Assembly: GCF_030812595.1 (NCBI RefSeq)
Contig: NZ_JAUSSZ010000010.1
Span: forward strand, 62,001 to 126,000
Direction of reading: 5' to 3'
DNA: 64,000 nucleotides
DNA from: Arthrobacter bambusae
GTDB lineage: Bacteria; Actinomycetota; Actinomycetes; Actinomycetales; Micrococcaceae
Within the stretch, counting starts at the first letter, position 1, and each line of letters starts with the position of its first letter. Made by a program: the position numbers and the translations under genes. Of the stretch, positions 34,681-43,943 are shown piece after piece. The notes below the pieces were generated by a model that ran no database searches, was not told where the DNA came from, and saw nothing but the letters and a program-made list of their open reading frames with translations.

Positions 34681-36824
34681 CCTCCACGATCACCCCCTCG
34701 AGCGGAGGACCCGCCGCGGGAAATGCCGGCGCCGTCGGGACCGGCCATGCACCGCAGGGCCCTCATTCGACCGGCCCGTCAACCCCCGGCGCCACGCCGC
34801 GTTGGAACCGATATGCCTTCGGGCGGCAGCCCCGCTGGGTGCGTCCGTCCGCTGCCGGACTCCTCGTGGCCACTGCCTTCCTCTATCTCTGGAACCTCGC
34901 GGCGACCGGATACGGAAACTCCTTCTATGCCGCAGCCATCCAGGCCGGCACCAAGGACTGGACGGCGTTTCTGTTCGGTTCGCTCGACGCCGGCAACGCC
35001 ATCACGGTGGACAAGCCGCCGGCCGCATTGTGGATTCCTGCATTGGCGGGCCGAATCTTCGGTTTCTCGCCCCTGAGCATGCTGGTTCCCGAGGCGCTGA
35101 TGGGCGTGGCCGCCGTCGGTCTCCTCTATTTGACGGTCAAACGGGTCTCCGGGCCGGGCGCAGGCCTGCTCGCCGGCGGCGCGTTGGCGCTGACGCCTGT
35201 GGCGGCGCTCATGTTCCGCTTCAACAATCCCGACGCCATGCTGACCCTGTGCCTGGTGCTGGCTGCGTACTTCACCACCCGAGCCATCGAGCGCGCGGGA
35301 TGGAAGTGGCTGGCCGCAGCAGGCGCGGTGGTGGGCCTGGCGTTCCTGAGCAAGATGCTGCAGGGCTTCCTGATTGTTCCGGGCTTGGGACTCGCATACC
35401 TCTGGGCCGCCCCCACCCCGTTGCGGCGGCGGTTGCTACACCTGCTCGCCGCGTTGGCCGGCATCGCTGTAGTAGCGGGCAGCTATGTTGCCCTTTTCCA
35501 GCTGACTCCGGCTTCGGCGCGGCCCTACATGGCAGGATCGACTACCAATAGCTTCCTTGAGTTGACCTTCGGCTACAACGGGCTGTCCCGCATCACCGGT
35601 TCGGGCGAAGGCACGCCGGGCGGAGGCGGGGCGGGCGGAGGCGGGGCGGCTGGCGCACCTGATGGTGGCACTCTCGGCGGCTTCGGCTTCGGCGGAGGTG
35701 GTGGCAACACCGCTTTCGGCGGAGGTGGTGGCAACACCGCTTTCGGCGGAGCTGCCGGGATCACCCGCATGTTCGGCACGAGCTTCGGTGCTGAGGTGTC
35801 GTGGCTTCTCCCGGCTGCACTGATTCTGCTGGCAGCTGGCCTGTGGTTCACACGCCGGGAAGCGCGAGCCTCCCGCACCCGTGCCGCGCTTATCCTGTGG
35901 GGCGGATGGCTTGTGGTTACGGCGGGCGTCTTCAGCTTCATGAGCGGCATCGTCCACCCCTACTACGCTGTAGCGCTCGCACCGGCAATCGCTTCCTTGG
36001 TGGGCATCGGCAGCGTGGAACTGTGGCGCGGCCGCGGATATTGGCCTGCCAGGATCGTCCTGGCCGTCGTAGTCCTCGGTAGTTCTGCCTGGTCCGCGGT
36101 TCTCCTGGGCCGTGACTCCTCATGGCTTCCATGGTTGCGCAGCGTGATCGTCGTCCTGGGTGTGGTGGCTGCCGCAGCAATCCTGCTTCGCCTCGACTCA
36201 CCGCGCTTTGCGGGCCAAAATACCGCTGGCAGGTTCCGGAACGCGGCGGCCGCGGCCGTCGTCGTCGTTTCCCTTCTTGCCGGCGGTCTCGGAACCGCAG
36301 CGTGGACGCTCGCGACGGCGGCTACCGCTCACTCCGGTTCCATCCCGACGTCGGGCCCTTCAGGCTCCGCCATGCGGGGTTTCGGAAACCGTACCGGAGG
36401 GTTCAGCGCGGGTGCTGGTGGCTCGGCTGCTGGTAGCTCGGGTGCTGGTAGCTCGGGTCAGGTGGGAGGGCCCGTTTCCGAGGGAGCGGCCGACGCCGGG
36501 CTGACCGCACTGCTGACATCCACCACCACGAAGTGGTCGGCGATCGTATCGGGTGCCTCCCAGGCCGCAAGCCTCGAGCTCGCTACGAACACCAACGTGA
36601 TCGCACTCGGTGGCTGGAACGGCGGCGATCCCTACCCCACGCTGGCGCAGTTCCAGGACATGGTGGCCAAGGGACAGATCGCTTACTACATCGCGGGCGG
36701 CGGCATGGGCGGCGGTGGTGGCTTCGGAGGCCAAAGCGGCAGCTCCGACGTTGCCGCGTGGGTACAATCCAATTTCCAAGCCCAGACGGTGGGCAGCTCC
36801 ACCGTGTACAAGCTGACAAAGTAG
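34677..36824 (+). CDS. GT39/YkcB-like polyprenyl-sugar glycosyltransferase 1
   Basis: 715 residues from the ATG at 34677, overlapping the GT2 stop. About 11 membrane helices, the early DxD-like TVDKPPA loop (motif ITVDKPPAALW), a Gly-rich outer loop with two exact 27-bp repeats (35688-35741, FGGGGGNTA twice) and a soluble C-terminal domain typical of YkcA/YkcB. It probably moves a sugar from polyprenyl phosphate to an envelope acceptor outside the membrane. Paralogue of the next gene. Confidence 0.88.
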   Translation: MTSTITPSSGGPAAGNAGAVGTGHAPQGPHSTGPSTPGATPRWNRYAFGRQPRWVRPSAAGLLVATAFLYLWNLAATGYGNSFYAAAIQAGTKDWTAFLFGSLDAGNAITVDKPPAALWIPALAGRIFGFSPLSMLVPEALMGVAAVGLLYLTVKRVSGPGAGLLAGGALALTPVAALMFRFNNPDAMLTLCLVLAAYFTTRAIERAGWKWLAAAGAVVGLAFLSKMLQGFLIVPGLGLAYLWAAPTPLRRRLLHLLAALAGIAVVAGSYVALFQLTPASARPYMAGSTTNSFLELTFGYNGLSRITGSGEGTPGGGGAGGGGAAGAPDGGTLGGFGFGGGGGNTAFGGGGGNTAFGGAAGITRMFGTSFGAEVSWLLPAALILLAAGLWFTRREARASRTRAALILWGGWLVVTAGVFSFMSGIVHPYYAVALAPAIASLVGIGSVELWRGRGYWPARIVLAVVVLGSSAWSAVLLGRDSSWLPWLRSVIVVLGVVAAAAILLRLDSPRFAGQNTAGRFRNAAAAAVVVVSLLAGGLGTAAWTLATAATAHSGSIPTSGPSGSAMRGFGNRTGGFSAGAGGSAAGSSGAGSSGQVGGPVSEGAADAGLTALLTSTTTKWSAIVSGASQAASLELATNTNVIALGGWNGGDPYPTLAQFQDMVAKGQIAYYIAGGGMGGGGGFGGQSGSSDVAAWVQSNFQAQTVGSSTVYKLTK

Positions 36825-36830
36825 ATTCCG

Positions 36831-38945
36831 ATGACCACTTCCTATTCCACGGACACCGCTTCCAAACCAGTGCAGCCGGCTCCCACGGGTTCGGTGGAGC
36901 CGCAGGTGGCGGCCACTCCCCAGAGAGGGGGCGGGCGCAACCGGTCCGCTTTGACCAGAAAGTCCCGCCGCGACCCTAATCCGCATGCTTTGCGGCACCG
37001 GGTGGAACTCGGTTTCGTGCTCCTCGCAACCGCGGTCCTGTATCTCTGGAACCTCGGCGCTTCGGGCTGGGCCAACCCGTTCTACTCAGCCGCGGCCCAG
37101 GCCGGTTCGCAGAATTGGACGGCGTGGTTCTTTGGATCGTCCGACGCCGCCAACTCCATCACGGTGGACAAGCCTCCGGCCTCGCTCTGGATCATGGACC
37201 TGTCGGTACGGATCTTCGGGCTGAGCTCCTGGAGCATCCTGGTTCCCGAGGCGCTCATGGGCGTTGCCACGGCTTGGCTGCTATATCTGGCGGTCCGGCG
37301 GGCTGCGGCACCCGCCACAGGAGATCCACGGCTCGCCCACCGGGCCGGCTTGCTGGCCGCCGTCGTCCTGGCCATCACCCCGGTAGCGACCCTCATATTC
37401 CGGTTCAACAACCCGGACGCCCTGCTGGTGCTGCTCATGACGGCAGCCGGCTACGCCACGCTGCGGTCCATCCAGGACAACAAGCTGCGCTGGCTCCTTC
37501 TGGCCGGGGTGTGCCTGGGCTTCGGCTTCCTCACCAAGCAACTCCAAGTCCTGCTGGTGGTTCCTGGTTTTGCCTTGGCGTACCTGGTTGCCGCACCGGG
37601 CGGGGTGGGGCGTCGCCTGCTTCGGCTGCTCGGCGCCGGGACAGCCATGGTGGTCTCGGCCAGCTGGTGGCTCGCCGCCGTCGAACTCATTCCGGCGAAC
37701 ATGCGGCCGTACATCGGTGGCTCCCAGAACAACTCCATCCTGGAACTGACGCTCGGCTACAACGGCTTCGGCCGGCTGAGCGGCCAGGAGACCGGCAGCG
37801 TCGGGGGCGGCAACGGCTGGGGAGTTCCCGGTTTGTTCCGTATGTTCAACAGCGAGTTCGGCGGCCAGATCGCGTGGTTGCTCCCCTCAGTGCTGGTGCT
37901 CGGGGCCGCACTGTTGTGGCTCGGCCGGCGTGCTCCGCGCACCGATTCCGTGCGGGCCTCGGTGATCGTGTGGGGTTCCTGGGTGTTTGTTACCGGGCTG
38001 GTTTTCAGCTTCATGGCAGGCATCATCCATCCCTACTACGCAGTGGCCTTGGCCCCGGGCATCGCCGGGCTCGCGGGCTTGGGCGGGGTGCTCTTGTGGC
38101 AACACCGCGCGCAGCCCGTCGCGGCCGTCATGCTCGCCGCGGCAGTAGCCGCGGCGGGAATCACGACCTTCGGCGTTCTGGGCGGCACTAACGCGTATGC
38201 TCCGCTGTTCCGCTGGGCGGTGCTCTTGGGGGCGTTAGTGGCCGCGGCCGGGCTGGTACTCTCCGGCCGCTTCACTTCCCGCATTCTTCAGCGCACGACG
38301 GCAGTGCTCGCCCTCGCGGCCTCCTTGGCCGGTCCCCTGGTGTACTCCATCTCAACTGCATCCGTGACGCATAGCGGCGCAATCCCCAGCGCCGGTCCGA
38401 CAATCACGTTCGGCGGCTTTGGTGCAGGTGGCTTCGGCGGCCGGGGCGGCTTCGGCGCAAGTGGCCTCGGCCAAAACACCGGCCAGAACACCGGACAAAA
38501 CGCAGCCCAGAACACTCCCCCGCAAGCCCTCCAGCAGCCGGGCACCCAGGGCGGCGGCTTTGGCGGGAACCGGCAAGGCGGCGGTATGGCCGGCTTGCTC
38601 GGCGCCACCACGCCGTCGTCGGCAATGGTCGCCGCATTGAAAACCGGCGCCTCCAACTACACGTGGGCCGCCGCCGTCGTGGGTTCCAACAACGCGGCAG
38701 GCTACCAGCTGGCCACCGGACTGCCCGTCATGGCAGTGGGTGGCTTCAACGGCACGGATCCGTCCCCTACGCTCGAACAGTTCCAGCAGCTCGTGGCACA
38801 GGGGAAGATCCACTACTTCATCGCAGGCGGGACCATGCAGGCCACCAGCGGATCGGATGCCCCTGCCCGGATCGCAGAGTGGGTGGCCGCGAACTTCCAA
38901 ACCCAGACCATCGGCGGGACCACGGTGTACGGGCTGGCCCGCTGA
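36831..38945 (+). CDS. GT39/YkcB-like polyprenyl-sugar glycosyltransferase 2
   Basis: 704 residues, a tandem paralogue of the preceding gene, 6 bp downstream. It shares ITVDKPPASLW, the FRFNNPDALL segment and the C-terminal domain (GGFNGTDPSPTLEQFQQLV). Its Gly/Gln-rich loop lies at about 520-590. Two diverged copies suggest two acceptors or two sugars served by one GT2 donor enzyme. Confidence 0.88.
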   Translation: MTTSYSTDTASKPVQPAPTGSVEPQVAATPQRGGGRNRSALTRKSRRDPNPHALRHRVELGFVLLATAVLYLWNLGASGWANPFYSAAAQAGSQNWTAWFFGSSDAANSITVDKPPASLWIMDLSVRIFGLSSWSILVPEALMGVATAWLLYLAVRRAAAPATGDPRLAHRAGLLAAVVLAITPVATLIFRFNNPDALLVLLMTAAGYATLRSIQDNKLRWLLLAGVCLGFGFLTKQLQVLLVVPGFALAYLVAAPGGVGRRLLRLLGAGTAMVVSASWWLAAVELIPANMRPYIGGSQNNSILELTLGYNGFGRLSGQETGSVGGGNGWGVPGLFRMFNSEFGGQIAWLLPSVLVLGAALLWLGRRAPRTDSVRASVIVWGSWVFVTGLVFSFMAGIIHPYYAVALAPGIAGLAGLGGVLLWQHRAQPVAAVMLAAAVAAAGITTFGVLGGTNAYAPLFRWAVLLGALVAAAGLVLSGRFTSRILQRTTAVLALAASLAGPLVYSISTASVTHSGAIPSAGPTITFGGFGAGGFGGRGGFGASGLGQNTGQNTGQNAAQNTPPQALQQPGTQGGGFGGNRQGGGMAGLLGATTPSSAMVAALKTGASNYTWAAAVVGSNNAAGYQLATGLPVMAVGGFNGTDPSPTLEQFQQLVAQGKIHYFIAGGTMQATSGSDAPARIAEWVAANFQTQTIGGTTVYGLAR

Positions 38946-38959
38946 GGCCGGGGTTAGCC

Positions 38960-39637
38960 CTAGAACCGGAGCTCGATCAGCTGGCGGCCTTCGGCGTCGG
39001 CGGTGACTGTGGCGGCGATCCCGGAGTAGTCCGGGATCTGCCACAGCCCGTCCGCCGTCGGTCCGCCGTTGCCACCCACCACGATGGTGGTCATTCCAGC
39101 AGCGATGGCGGCCGCGATTCCCGCCGGGGCATCTTCGAAGACGACGACGTCGGCCGGCTCGGCACCCAGCAGCGCGGCTGCCGAGAGGTAACCTTCAGGA
39201 TCGGGCTTGCCGCGGGTCACGGCCTCAGAGGTAACCGTGGTCGCAGGCATCTCGAGTCCGGCTGCCTTCATGCGCACCCCGGCGAGGATCCGATCGGCCG
39301 AGGTGACCATGGCGAAGGCGTCGGCAGGCAAGGACCGCAGCAGTTCCGCGGCACCGGGCAACGCCACGATCCCTTCCGTCCGGGTCCGCTCCATGCCTCC
39401 GAGTTCCTCGGCGAGCGCGTCGATGTCAGCTCCAGCCGGGGCGAAACGGCGCACCGTGTCCTTGGCCTGTACCCCGTGCGAAGTCCGCAGGATCTCGTCG
39501 ATATCCAGTCCATACCGGCCGGCGAATTCGCCCCACACTTGCTCCACGATCGCGGTGGAATCCACCAAAGTGCCGTCCATGTCGAAGAGGACAGCCCGGA
39601 CGGTCAGCATTTTCACGGCTTCGGCAGGCAAGTTCAT
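38960..39637 (-). CDS. HAD-superfamily phosphatase (beta-phosphoglucomutase type)
   Basis: 225 residues from the ATG at 39637 (AGGATGG upstream; the in-frame ATG at 39658 is less likely). Motif I is FDMDGTLVDS, motif II VTSADR, motif III GKPDPEGYL and motif IV VFEDAPAGI. The cap domain is helical, as in sugar-phosphate phosphatases. It is convergent with the glycosyltransferase operon. Confidence 0.88.
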   Translation of the reverse strand: MNLPAEAVKMLTVRAVLFDMDGTLVDSTAIVEQVWGEFAGRYGLDIDEILRTSHGVQAKDTVRRFAPAGADIDALAEELGGMERTRTEGIVALPGAAELLRSLPADAFAMVTSADRILAGVRMKAAGLEMPATTVTSEAVTRGKPDPEGYLSAAALLGAEPADVVVFEDAPAGIAAAIAAGMTTIVVGGNGGPTADGLWQIPDYSGIAATVTADAEGRQLIELRF

Positions 39638-39691
39638 GTATCCATCCTGCCTGCGCATCGGCTCCGCGGCCCAACTCTTGCGGTGTGAGTC

Positions 39692-40069
39692 CTAGCCGTT
39701 GGGCCTGTGGGGGATGTACTGCACGGCCCATTTGTTGCCGTCCGGATCGGCGAAGTACACAAACTGGCCCCAATCCTGGACGTCGATCTCGCTGACCTCA
39801 ACCCCGTTGGCCTTGAGCTGGCTGTGGGCCTCCTGGATGTCGCTCACTACCATCTGCAGGCTGGGGGCGGTGCCTGGAGGCGCGTCGTTGAGGCCCTCGC
39901 CGATACAGATGGAACAGGCCGAGCCCGGCGGCGTCAGTTGGACGAAGCGGATGCCGTCCGTGGGGCGCTCGTCGTAGTCGGCGTTGAAGCCCACCTTGTT
40001 GACGTAGAAATCCTTGGCGCGGTCCACATCGGACACAGGGACAAACACAAGTTCAAGTTTCCAGTCCAT
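39692..40069 (-). CDS. VOC-family (glyoxalase-like) protein
   Basis: 125 residues starting at MDWKLELV (ATG at 40069). It has the paired beta-alpha-beta-beta-beta pattern of vicinal-oxygen-chelate proteins, ending with GQFVYFADPDGNKWAVQYIP, whose last part supplies a metal-ligand position. Substrate unknown. Confidence 0.85.
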   Translation of the reverse strand: MDWKLELVFVPVSDVDRAKDFYVNKVGFNADYDERPTDGIRFVQLTPPGSACSICIGEGLNDAPPGTAPSLQMVVSDIQEAHSQLKANGVEVSEIDVQDWGQFVYFADPDGNKWAVQYIPHRPNG

Positions 40070-40142
40070 GCGCCAAAGGCTATCCGCGGAGCCGGAAAAC
40101 CGGTAGGGGGCGATCGCTCGGGCTCCGCGGACCCGCCGAGAC

Positions 40143-40198
40143 CGTGGGTGCGGGCCGTGGGCTGCGTTCCGGAACACAGTCCACGGCCCGCACCCACG
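40143..40198 (-). terminator. Terminator of upp
   Basis: CGTGGGTGCGGGCCGTGG and its perfect complement form an 18-bp stem with a 20-base loop, 20 bp past the upp stop. No T run follows, so it may be only an RNA-stabilising hairpin. Confidence 0.7.
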
Positions 40199-40217
40199 AA
40201 TTCGCGGAACGGACTTA

Positions 40218-40853
40218 TTAGCCAGCCACGCCGTAGAGGCGGTCTCCGGCGTCGCCCAGGCCTGGAACGATGTAGGACTTCTCGTTGAGCCTTTCGTCGA
40301 TCGACGCGAGGACGATCTTCACGTTGGCTCCGGAAAGCTCTTCTTCCAGCTTGCTCAGGCCCTCCGGGGCGGCCAGCAGGCAGATGCACGTAACGTCCGA
40401 GGCGCCGCGCTTGAAGAGGAACTTGATGGCTTCGCGCAGGGTGCCGCCGGTGGCGAGCATGGGGTCCAGCACGAAGATCTGGCGGCCGGTGAGGTCCTCG
40501 GGGAGGCGTTCGGCGTAGGTGATGATGTCCAGGGTTTCTTCGTCGCGGGCCATGCCCAGGAAGCCCACTTCTGCGGTGGGGACCAGCTTGGTCATGCCCT
40601 CGAGCATGCCGAGGCCTGCGCGCAGGATGGGGACCACCAAGGGCGTCGGCTTGGTGAAGGCGGTACCGATCGCCTTCGTGACAGGGGTTTCGATCTCTAC
40701 CGCTTCGGTCCTGACCTCGCGGGTGGCCTCGTAGGCCAGCAGGGTGACGAGTTCTTCGGTGAGTTGCCGGAAGACCGGTGAAGGAGTGTTCTTATCCCGC
40801 AGAACGGTGAGCTTGTGAGCGACCAGCGGGTGGTCCACGACGAGTGTGCGCAT
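40218..40853 (-). CDS. upp: Uracil phosphoribosyltransferase
   Basis: 211 residues from the ATG at 40853 (TTGGAG just upstream; the open frame continues much further but without similarity). It makes UMP from uracil and PRPP (EC 2.4.2.9). The PRPP-binding region reads [11 protein letters not shown] and the uracil-binding end GDAGDRLYG. It is divergent from tadA, 23 bp apart. Confidence 0.97.
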   Translation of the reverse strand: MRTLVVDHPLVAHKLTVLRDKNTPSPVFRQLTEELVTLLAYEATREVRTEAVEIETPVTKAIGTAFTKPTPLVVPILRAGLGMLEGMTKLVPTAEVGFLGMARDEETLDIITYAERLPEDLTGRQIFVLDPMLATGGTLREAIKFLFKRGASDVTCICLLAAPEGLSKLEEELSGANVKIVLASIDERLNEKSYIVPGLGDAGDRLYGVAG

Positions 40854-40876
40854 GACTCCAAAACTATCATTGAGGC

Positions 40877-41386
40877 ATGAGCACCAACGATCCTTATCAC
40901 GCAGAGCACGCGGCCTGGATGGGCCTGGCCCTGGACGAGGCCCGGCGGGCGCTGGAGACTGAGGATGTGCCGATCGGCGCCGTCGTTCTGGGGCCCGACG
41001 GCGGCGTGCTGGGTGCCGGAAGGAACGAGCGGGAAGCGCACGGAGACCCAACGGCGCACGCCGAGATCGTCGCCATCCGCGAGGCGGCCGCGGCTCTTCA
41101 CCGCCACGCCCTCGAACTGGGCGAAGGCGGGGACGGCTGGCGGCTCGAGGATTGCACCCTTGTGGTGACGCTTGAGCCGTGTGCGATGTGCGCCGGAGCC
41201 ATTGTGCTGGCCCGGATTCCACGGGTGGTCTTCGGCGCCTGGGACGAGAAGGCCGGCGCCGTCGGATCGGTGTTCGATATCCTGCGGGAGCGCCGGCTCA
41301 ATCACTGGGTGGAGGTCTACCCCGGCGTCCGCGAAGAGGAGTGTTCGGTGTTGCTCCGCGATTTCTTCGCAGCCCACCGGATGTAG
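40877..41386 (+). CDS. tadA: tRNA adenosine(34) deaminase
   Basis: 169 residues, cytidine/deoxycytidylate deaminase fold. Zinc ligands His61, Cys102 and Cys105 and the proton shuttle Glu63 are in HAE and PCAMC. It converts A34 to inosine in tRNA-Arg(ACG), which is encoded at 5844 in this window. Confidence 0.95.
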   Translation: MSTNDPYHAEHAAWMGLALDEARRALETEDVPIGAVVLGPDGGVLGAGRNEREAHGDPTAHAEIVAIREAAAALHRHALELGEGGDGWRLEDCTLVVTLEPCAMCAGAIVLARIPRVVFGAWDEKAGAVGSVFDILRERRLNHWVEVYPGVREEECSVLLRDFFAAHRM

Positions 41387-41392
41387 CACTTC

Positions 41393-41486
41393 ACATTCTG
41401 CTCAATCATTCGAAGGGCCAATTCCCCGCACCCCCGGAATCACGCGGCAGCGGACCCGAGGAGCAAGGAATGATCCAGCAGAATGT
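41393..41486. repeat. Palindromic intergenic repeat, copy 5
   Basis: 94 bp. The right end, ATGATCCAGCAGAATGT, is canonical; the left end has two changes (ACATTCTGCTCAATCAT). The inside shares CACCCCCGGAATCACGCGGC (as ACCCCCGGAATCACGCGGC) with copies 1 and 2. It starts 6 bp after the tadA stop. Confidence 0.87.
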
Positions 41487-41569
41487 GTCGCGTAGTGGTC
41501 AAAAGGGCCTTGCAATTGCCGGTCCGTTGGACGTCAGATGGTCTCAGAACGCACACCACGGAGGACCTC

Positions 41570-41956
41570 ATGACCGTCTCGTTCAACCACACCATCGTCT
41601 ACGCGACGGACAAGCGCCGTTCCGCGGAGTTCCTGGCCAAGGTGTTTGGACTGGCCGCGCCGCGACCCATGTGGTCCTTCGTGACCGTGTCCCTTGACCA
41701 AGGGGTGGCCCTTGATTTCGCGACCGCGGACCGGCCCATCTCCCCCCAGCACTATGCCTTCCTGGTCAGCGAAGACGACTTCGACGGGATCTTCGCCCGG
41801 ATCCAGGCCGAGGACATCCCCTACTGGGCGGACCCTGCACGGTCCCGCCCGCAGCAGATCAACCACAACGACGGCGGCCGTGGCGTCTACTTCGCGGATC
41901 CGGACGGGCATTTGCTGGAGGCGATCACGAGACCGTATGGATCGGGTGCCGCATGA
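41570..41956 (+). CDS. VOC-family (bleomycin-resistance-like) protein
   Basis: 128 residues from the ATG at 41570, with GGAGGA 5 bp upstream. It has a VOC fold with HTIVYATDKRRSAEFLAKVFG at the start and FADPDGHLLEAIT at the end. It overlaps acyP by 4 bp. Substrate unknown. Confidence 0.87.
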   Translation: MTVSFNHTIVYATDKRRSAEFLAKVFGLAAPRPMWSFVTVSLDQGVALDFATADRPISPQHYAFLVSEDDFDGIFARIQAEDIPYWADPARSRPQQINHNDGGRGVYFADPDGHLLEAITRPYGSGAA

Positions 41957-42228
41957 GCCAAGTACGCGTCATTGCCATGGTGACCGGGCGCGTCCAGGGC
42001 GTCGGATTCCGCTACTCGACCATGCACCAAGCCCGACTATTGGGGCTGACCGGAGAGGCAGCCAACCAGATGGACGGCTCGGTGCAGGTAATCGCTGAAG
42101 GTGAACGCGACGCCGTGGACTCCTTGCTCGAATGGCTGCAATCCCGGGACGCCCCCGGACGCGTGAAAAACGTGGATGCCACCTTCACTCAAGCCACCGG
42201 CGAGTTCTCCGGTTTCTGGGTGGACTGA
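41953..42228 (+). CDS. acyP: Acylphosphatase
   Basis: 91 residues, the normal size. VQGVGFR carries the phosphate-binding Arg and NQMDGSV the catalytic Asn of the ferredoxin-like acylphosphatase fold. It hydrolyses acyl phosphates such as 1,3-bisphosphoglycerate. The ATG overlaps the VOC stop (ATGA). Confidence 0.94.
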   Translation: MSQVRVIAMVTGRVQGVGFRYSTMHQARLLGLTGEAANQMDGSVQVIAEGERDAVDSLLEWLQSRDAPGRVKNVDATFTQATGEFSGFWVD

Positions 42229-42267
42229 ACCAGACGTAGGCTAAGCCCGCCCCGGGCCGAACCAGGC

Positions 42268-43488
42268 TTAGGCGTTCGCGGCGTTCGCCCTGTCCAGGGC
42301 GTCAATGCGCTTCTGCCGCGAGGCCGCCGAGTCCAGGCTGAACGAGCGGAAGTCGCCGAGGTCCTCGCGGATCCAGCTCTCCACCTCACTGATCCGCTGA
42401 GTGACAGCCGCGGTGGGCTTGTCGAACGTCCAGGCCGCGATGCGTTCCTTGCCCGGATCGTACTGCCACAGCCCGATGATCCTCCCCCGGTCCAGGATCG
42501 GGTGGTCTGACAGGTCTGCCTGCAGCCCCAGGGTGGCGTCCAAGACCTTCCGGCCCCGATCCGCTTCAGCCAGCATTTCCGCCGAGTTCCTGCGCAGCAG
42601 CACCAAAGAGTCCGTCCCGGCCAGAAGCTGGATCTGTTCCTCCCGCGGTGCCTCGAACGCGGAAAGGTGGTCGACGTCGTCGGGCAGCATCCAGAGCGGC
42701 TCGCCTGCAGCTGTGCCCACTTCGACGGCGCCGACGGCGCCAAGGGCCGTCTTGCTCTGCGCGACAGTGAAGCCCGTGAACCATTGGCTCTGCTTGAACG
42801 TCGCGCCACCGGTCCACCGCAAGTATCGCTCGATCAAGCGCGTTCGGGCGGCGTCGTCGTCGAGGGTGCTGGGCGGGAGCGCCCACGACGTGTAGGCGTA
42901 GCGCTGCTGGTCAAGGCGACCATTGACGGGTACGCGGCGGATGCGTCCGTCGGCTTGCAGGAGGCCCAACGCCGTGGGGAGGGTGGTGGACGCACCCTTC
43001 TTTTTGCCTTCTTCGCCCAGGCTGCGGACGGATTCGCCTAGCTCGTCCTTGAGCTGCTTCGGATCCATGGGGTCGCTGGATTCCATGAGGGTATGCAGGA
43101 CCTGCTCTTCGAGCAGGGTGATCTCACCGCGTTCGACGCCGAGCCGGGCCAAGACCTTGAATGTCGCCAACGCTGCGTCGCGGCCAAGCTGGAGGCCCCA
43201 GGCGAAGTCCTTGCGGCCGAGGACGTAGGTGCATCCGCGGGCCGTGGGGAGTTCGTGGATCCGCAACTCGGCGACGTCACGGTCCATCTGTTCGCGCCGG
43301 ATCCCTGCACGGGCGAAGAGCGTCAGGTAGGGGTTGGCCCCGCCCACGGAGCGGGCCCAGCCCGCGCGGTCCAGCACTTCCTCGGACGTCTTGCCTGCCA
43401 AGGAGCCGTCCAGGCCTTGCCTATGCCACGCCCAGGCGCGGAGGAGTTCCGGGGTGAGCTTTTGTGTGGAAAGCGCCGCAGACGTCAT
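42268..43488 (-). CDS. Winged-helix DNA-binding protein (HTH_42 / AlkZ-like)
   Basis: 406 residues from the ATG at 43488 (MTSAALSTQKLTPELLRAW); an in-frame start 48 bp upstream is possible. It is built of repeated winged helices, with ARGCTYVLGRKDF and DHPILDRGRIIGLWQYD characteristic of the AlkZ/YcaQ family of DNA glycosylases. A role in DNA repair or binding is inferred from family only. Confidence 0.75.
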   Translation of the reverse strand: MTSAALSTQKLTPELLRAWAWHRQGLDGSLAGKTSEEVLDRAGWARSVGGANPYLTLFARAGIRREQMDRDVAELRIHELPTARGCTYVLGRKDFAWGLQLGRDAALATFKVLARLGVERGEITLLEEQVLHTLMESSDPMDPKQLKDELGESVRSLGEEGKKKGASTTLPTALGLLQADGRIRRVPVNGRLDQQRYAYTSWALPPSTLDDDAARTRLIERYLRWTGGATFKQSQWFTGFTVAQSKTALGAVGAVEVGTAAGEPLWMLPDDVDHLSAFEAPREEQIQLLAGTDSLVLLRRNSAEMLAEADRGRKVLDATLGLQADLSDHPILDRGRIIGLWQYDPGKERIAAWTFDKPTAAVTQRISEVESWIREDLGDFRSFSLDSAASRQKRIDALDRANAANA

Positions 43489-43545
43489 GGCCCCATTCTG
43501 CACCGTTCGCCCGCCATCCGGAGCAGTCACGCGCAAGCTAGCGGT

Positions 43546-43941
43546 CTATTGCTCGAAATCCAGCGAGAAGCCCGCCCAGGCGTCTGGGTGCTCCCGGAGG
43601 ATGACGTCGACGCCGGCGAGCGCGCCGCCGTCGTCGCTCTCGCGGACTTTCGCCGCGACCGCCTCAGCGATGAAGCGGGCCAGCACTTCCGTCGTCGTGA
43701 GCTGGCCGGCGAAGTCCGGGTGTTCGTCGAGGTTCCTGTAGTTGAGGCCTGCCAGCACCTCGTCCAAGATAGTTCCGGCTGCGCCGATGTCCAGCACGAT
43801 TGCGTCGTCGTTCAGTGCTGCCCGGCGGAACGTCACCTCGGCGACGAACGTGGCTCCGTGGAGTCCTTGGGCCGGGCCGAACGCCTCCCGCGGAAGGCTG
43901 TGGGCGATCATGAAATGCTGGCGGACGGTAAGGCTGAACAT
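43546..43941 (-). CDS. 6-pyruvoyl-tetrahydropterin synthase-like protein
   Basis: 131 residues from MFSLTVRQHFMIAHSL (ATG at 43941). HF...H and LHGATF fit the zinc-histidine pattern of the PTPS/QueD family, but I do not see the usual catalytic Cys between them, so the reaction may differ. It lies 2 bp after the MDR dehydrogenase on the same strand, suggesting one pathway. Confidence 0.78.
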   Translation of the reverse strand: MFSLTVRQHFMIAHSLPREAFGPAQGLHGATFVAEVTFRRAALNDDAIVLDIGAAGTILDEVLAGLNYRNLDEHPDFAGQLTTTEVLARFIAEAVAAKVRESDDGGALAGVDVILREHPDAWAGFSLDFEQ

Positions 43942-43943
43942 GG

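Noticed and set aside
40218..41222. Long N-terminal extension of upp
   Set aside because: The extension lies antisense to tadA; the family length fits the ATG at 40853 with TTGGAG upstream.
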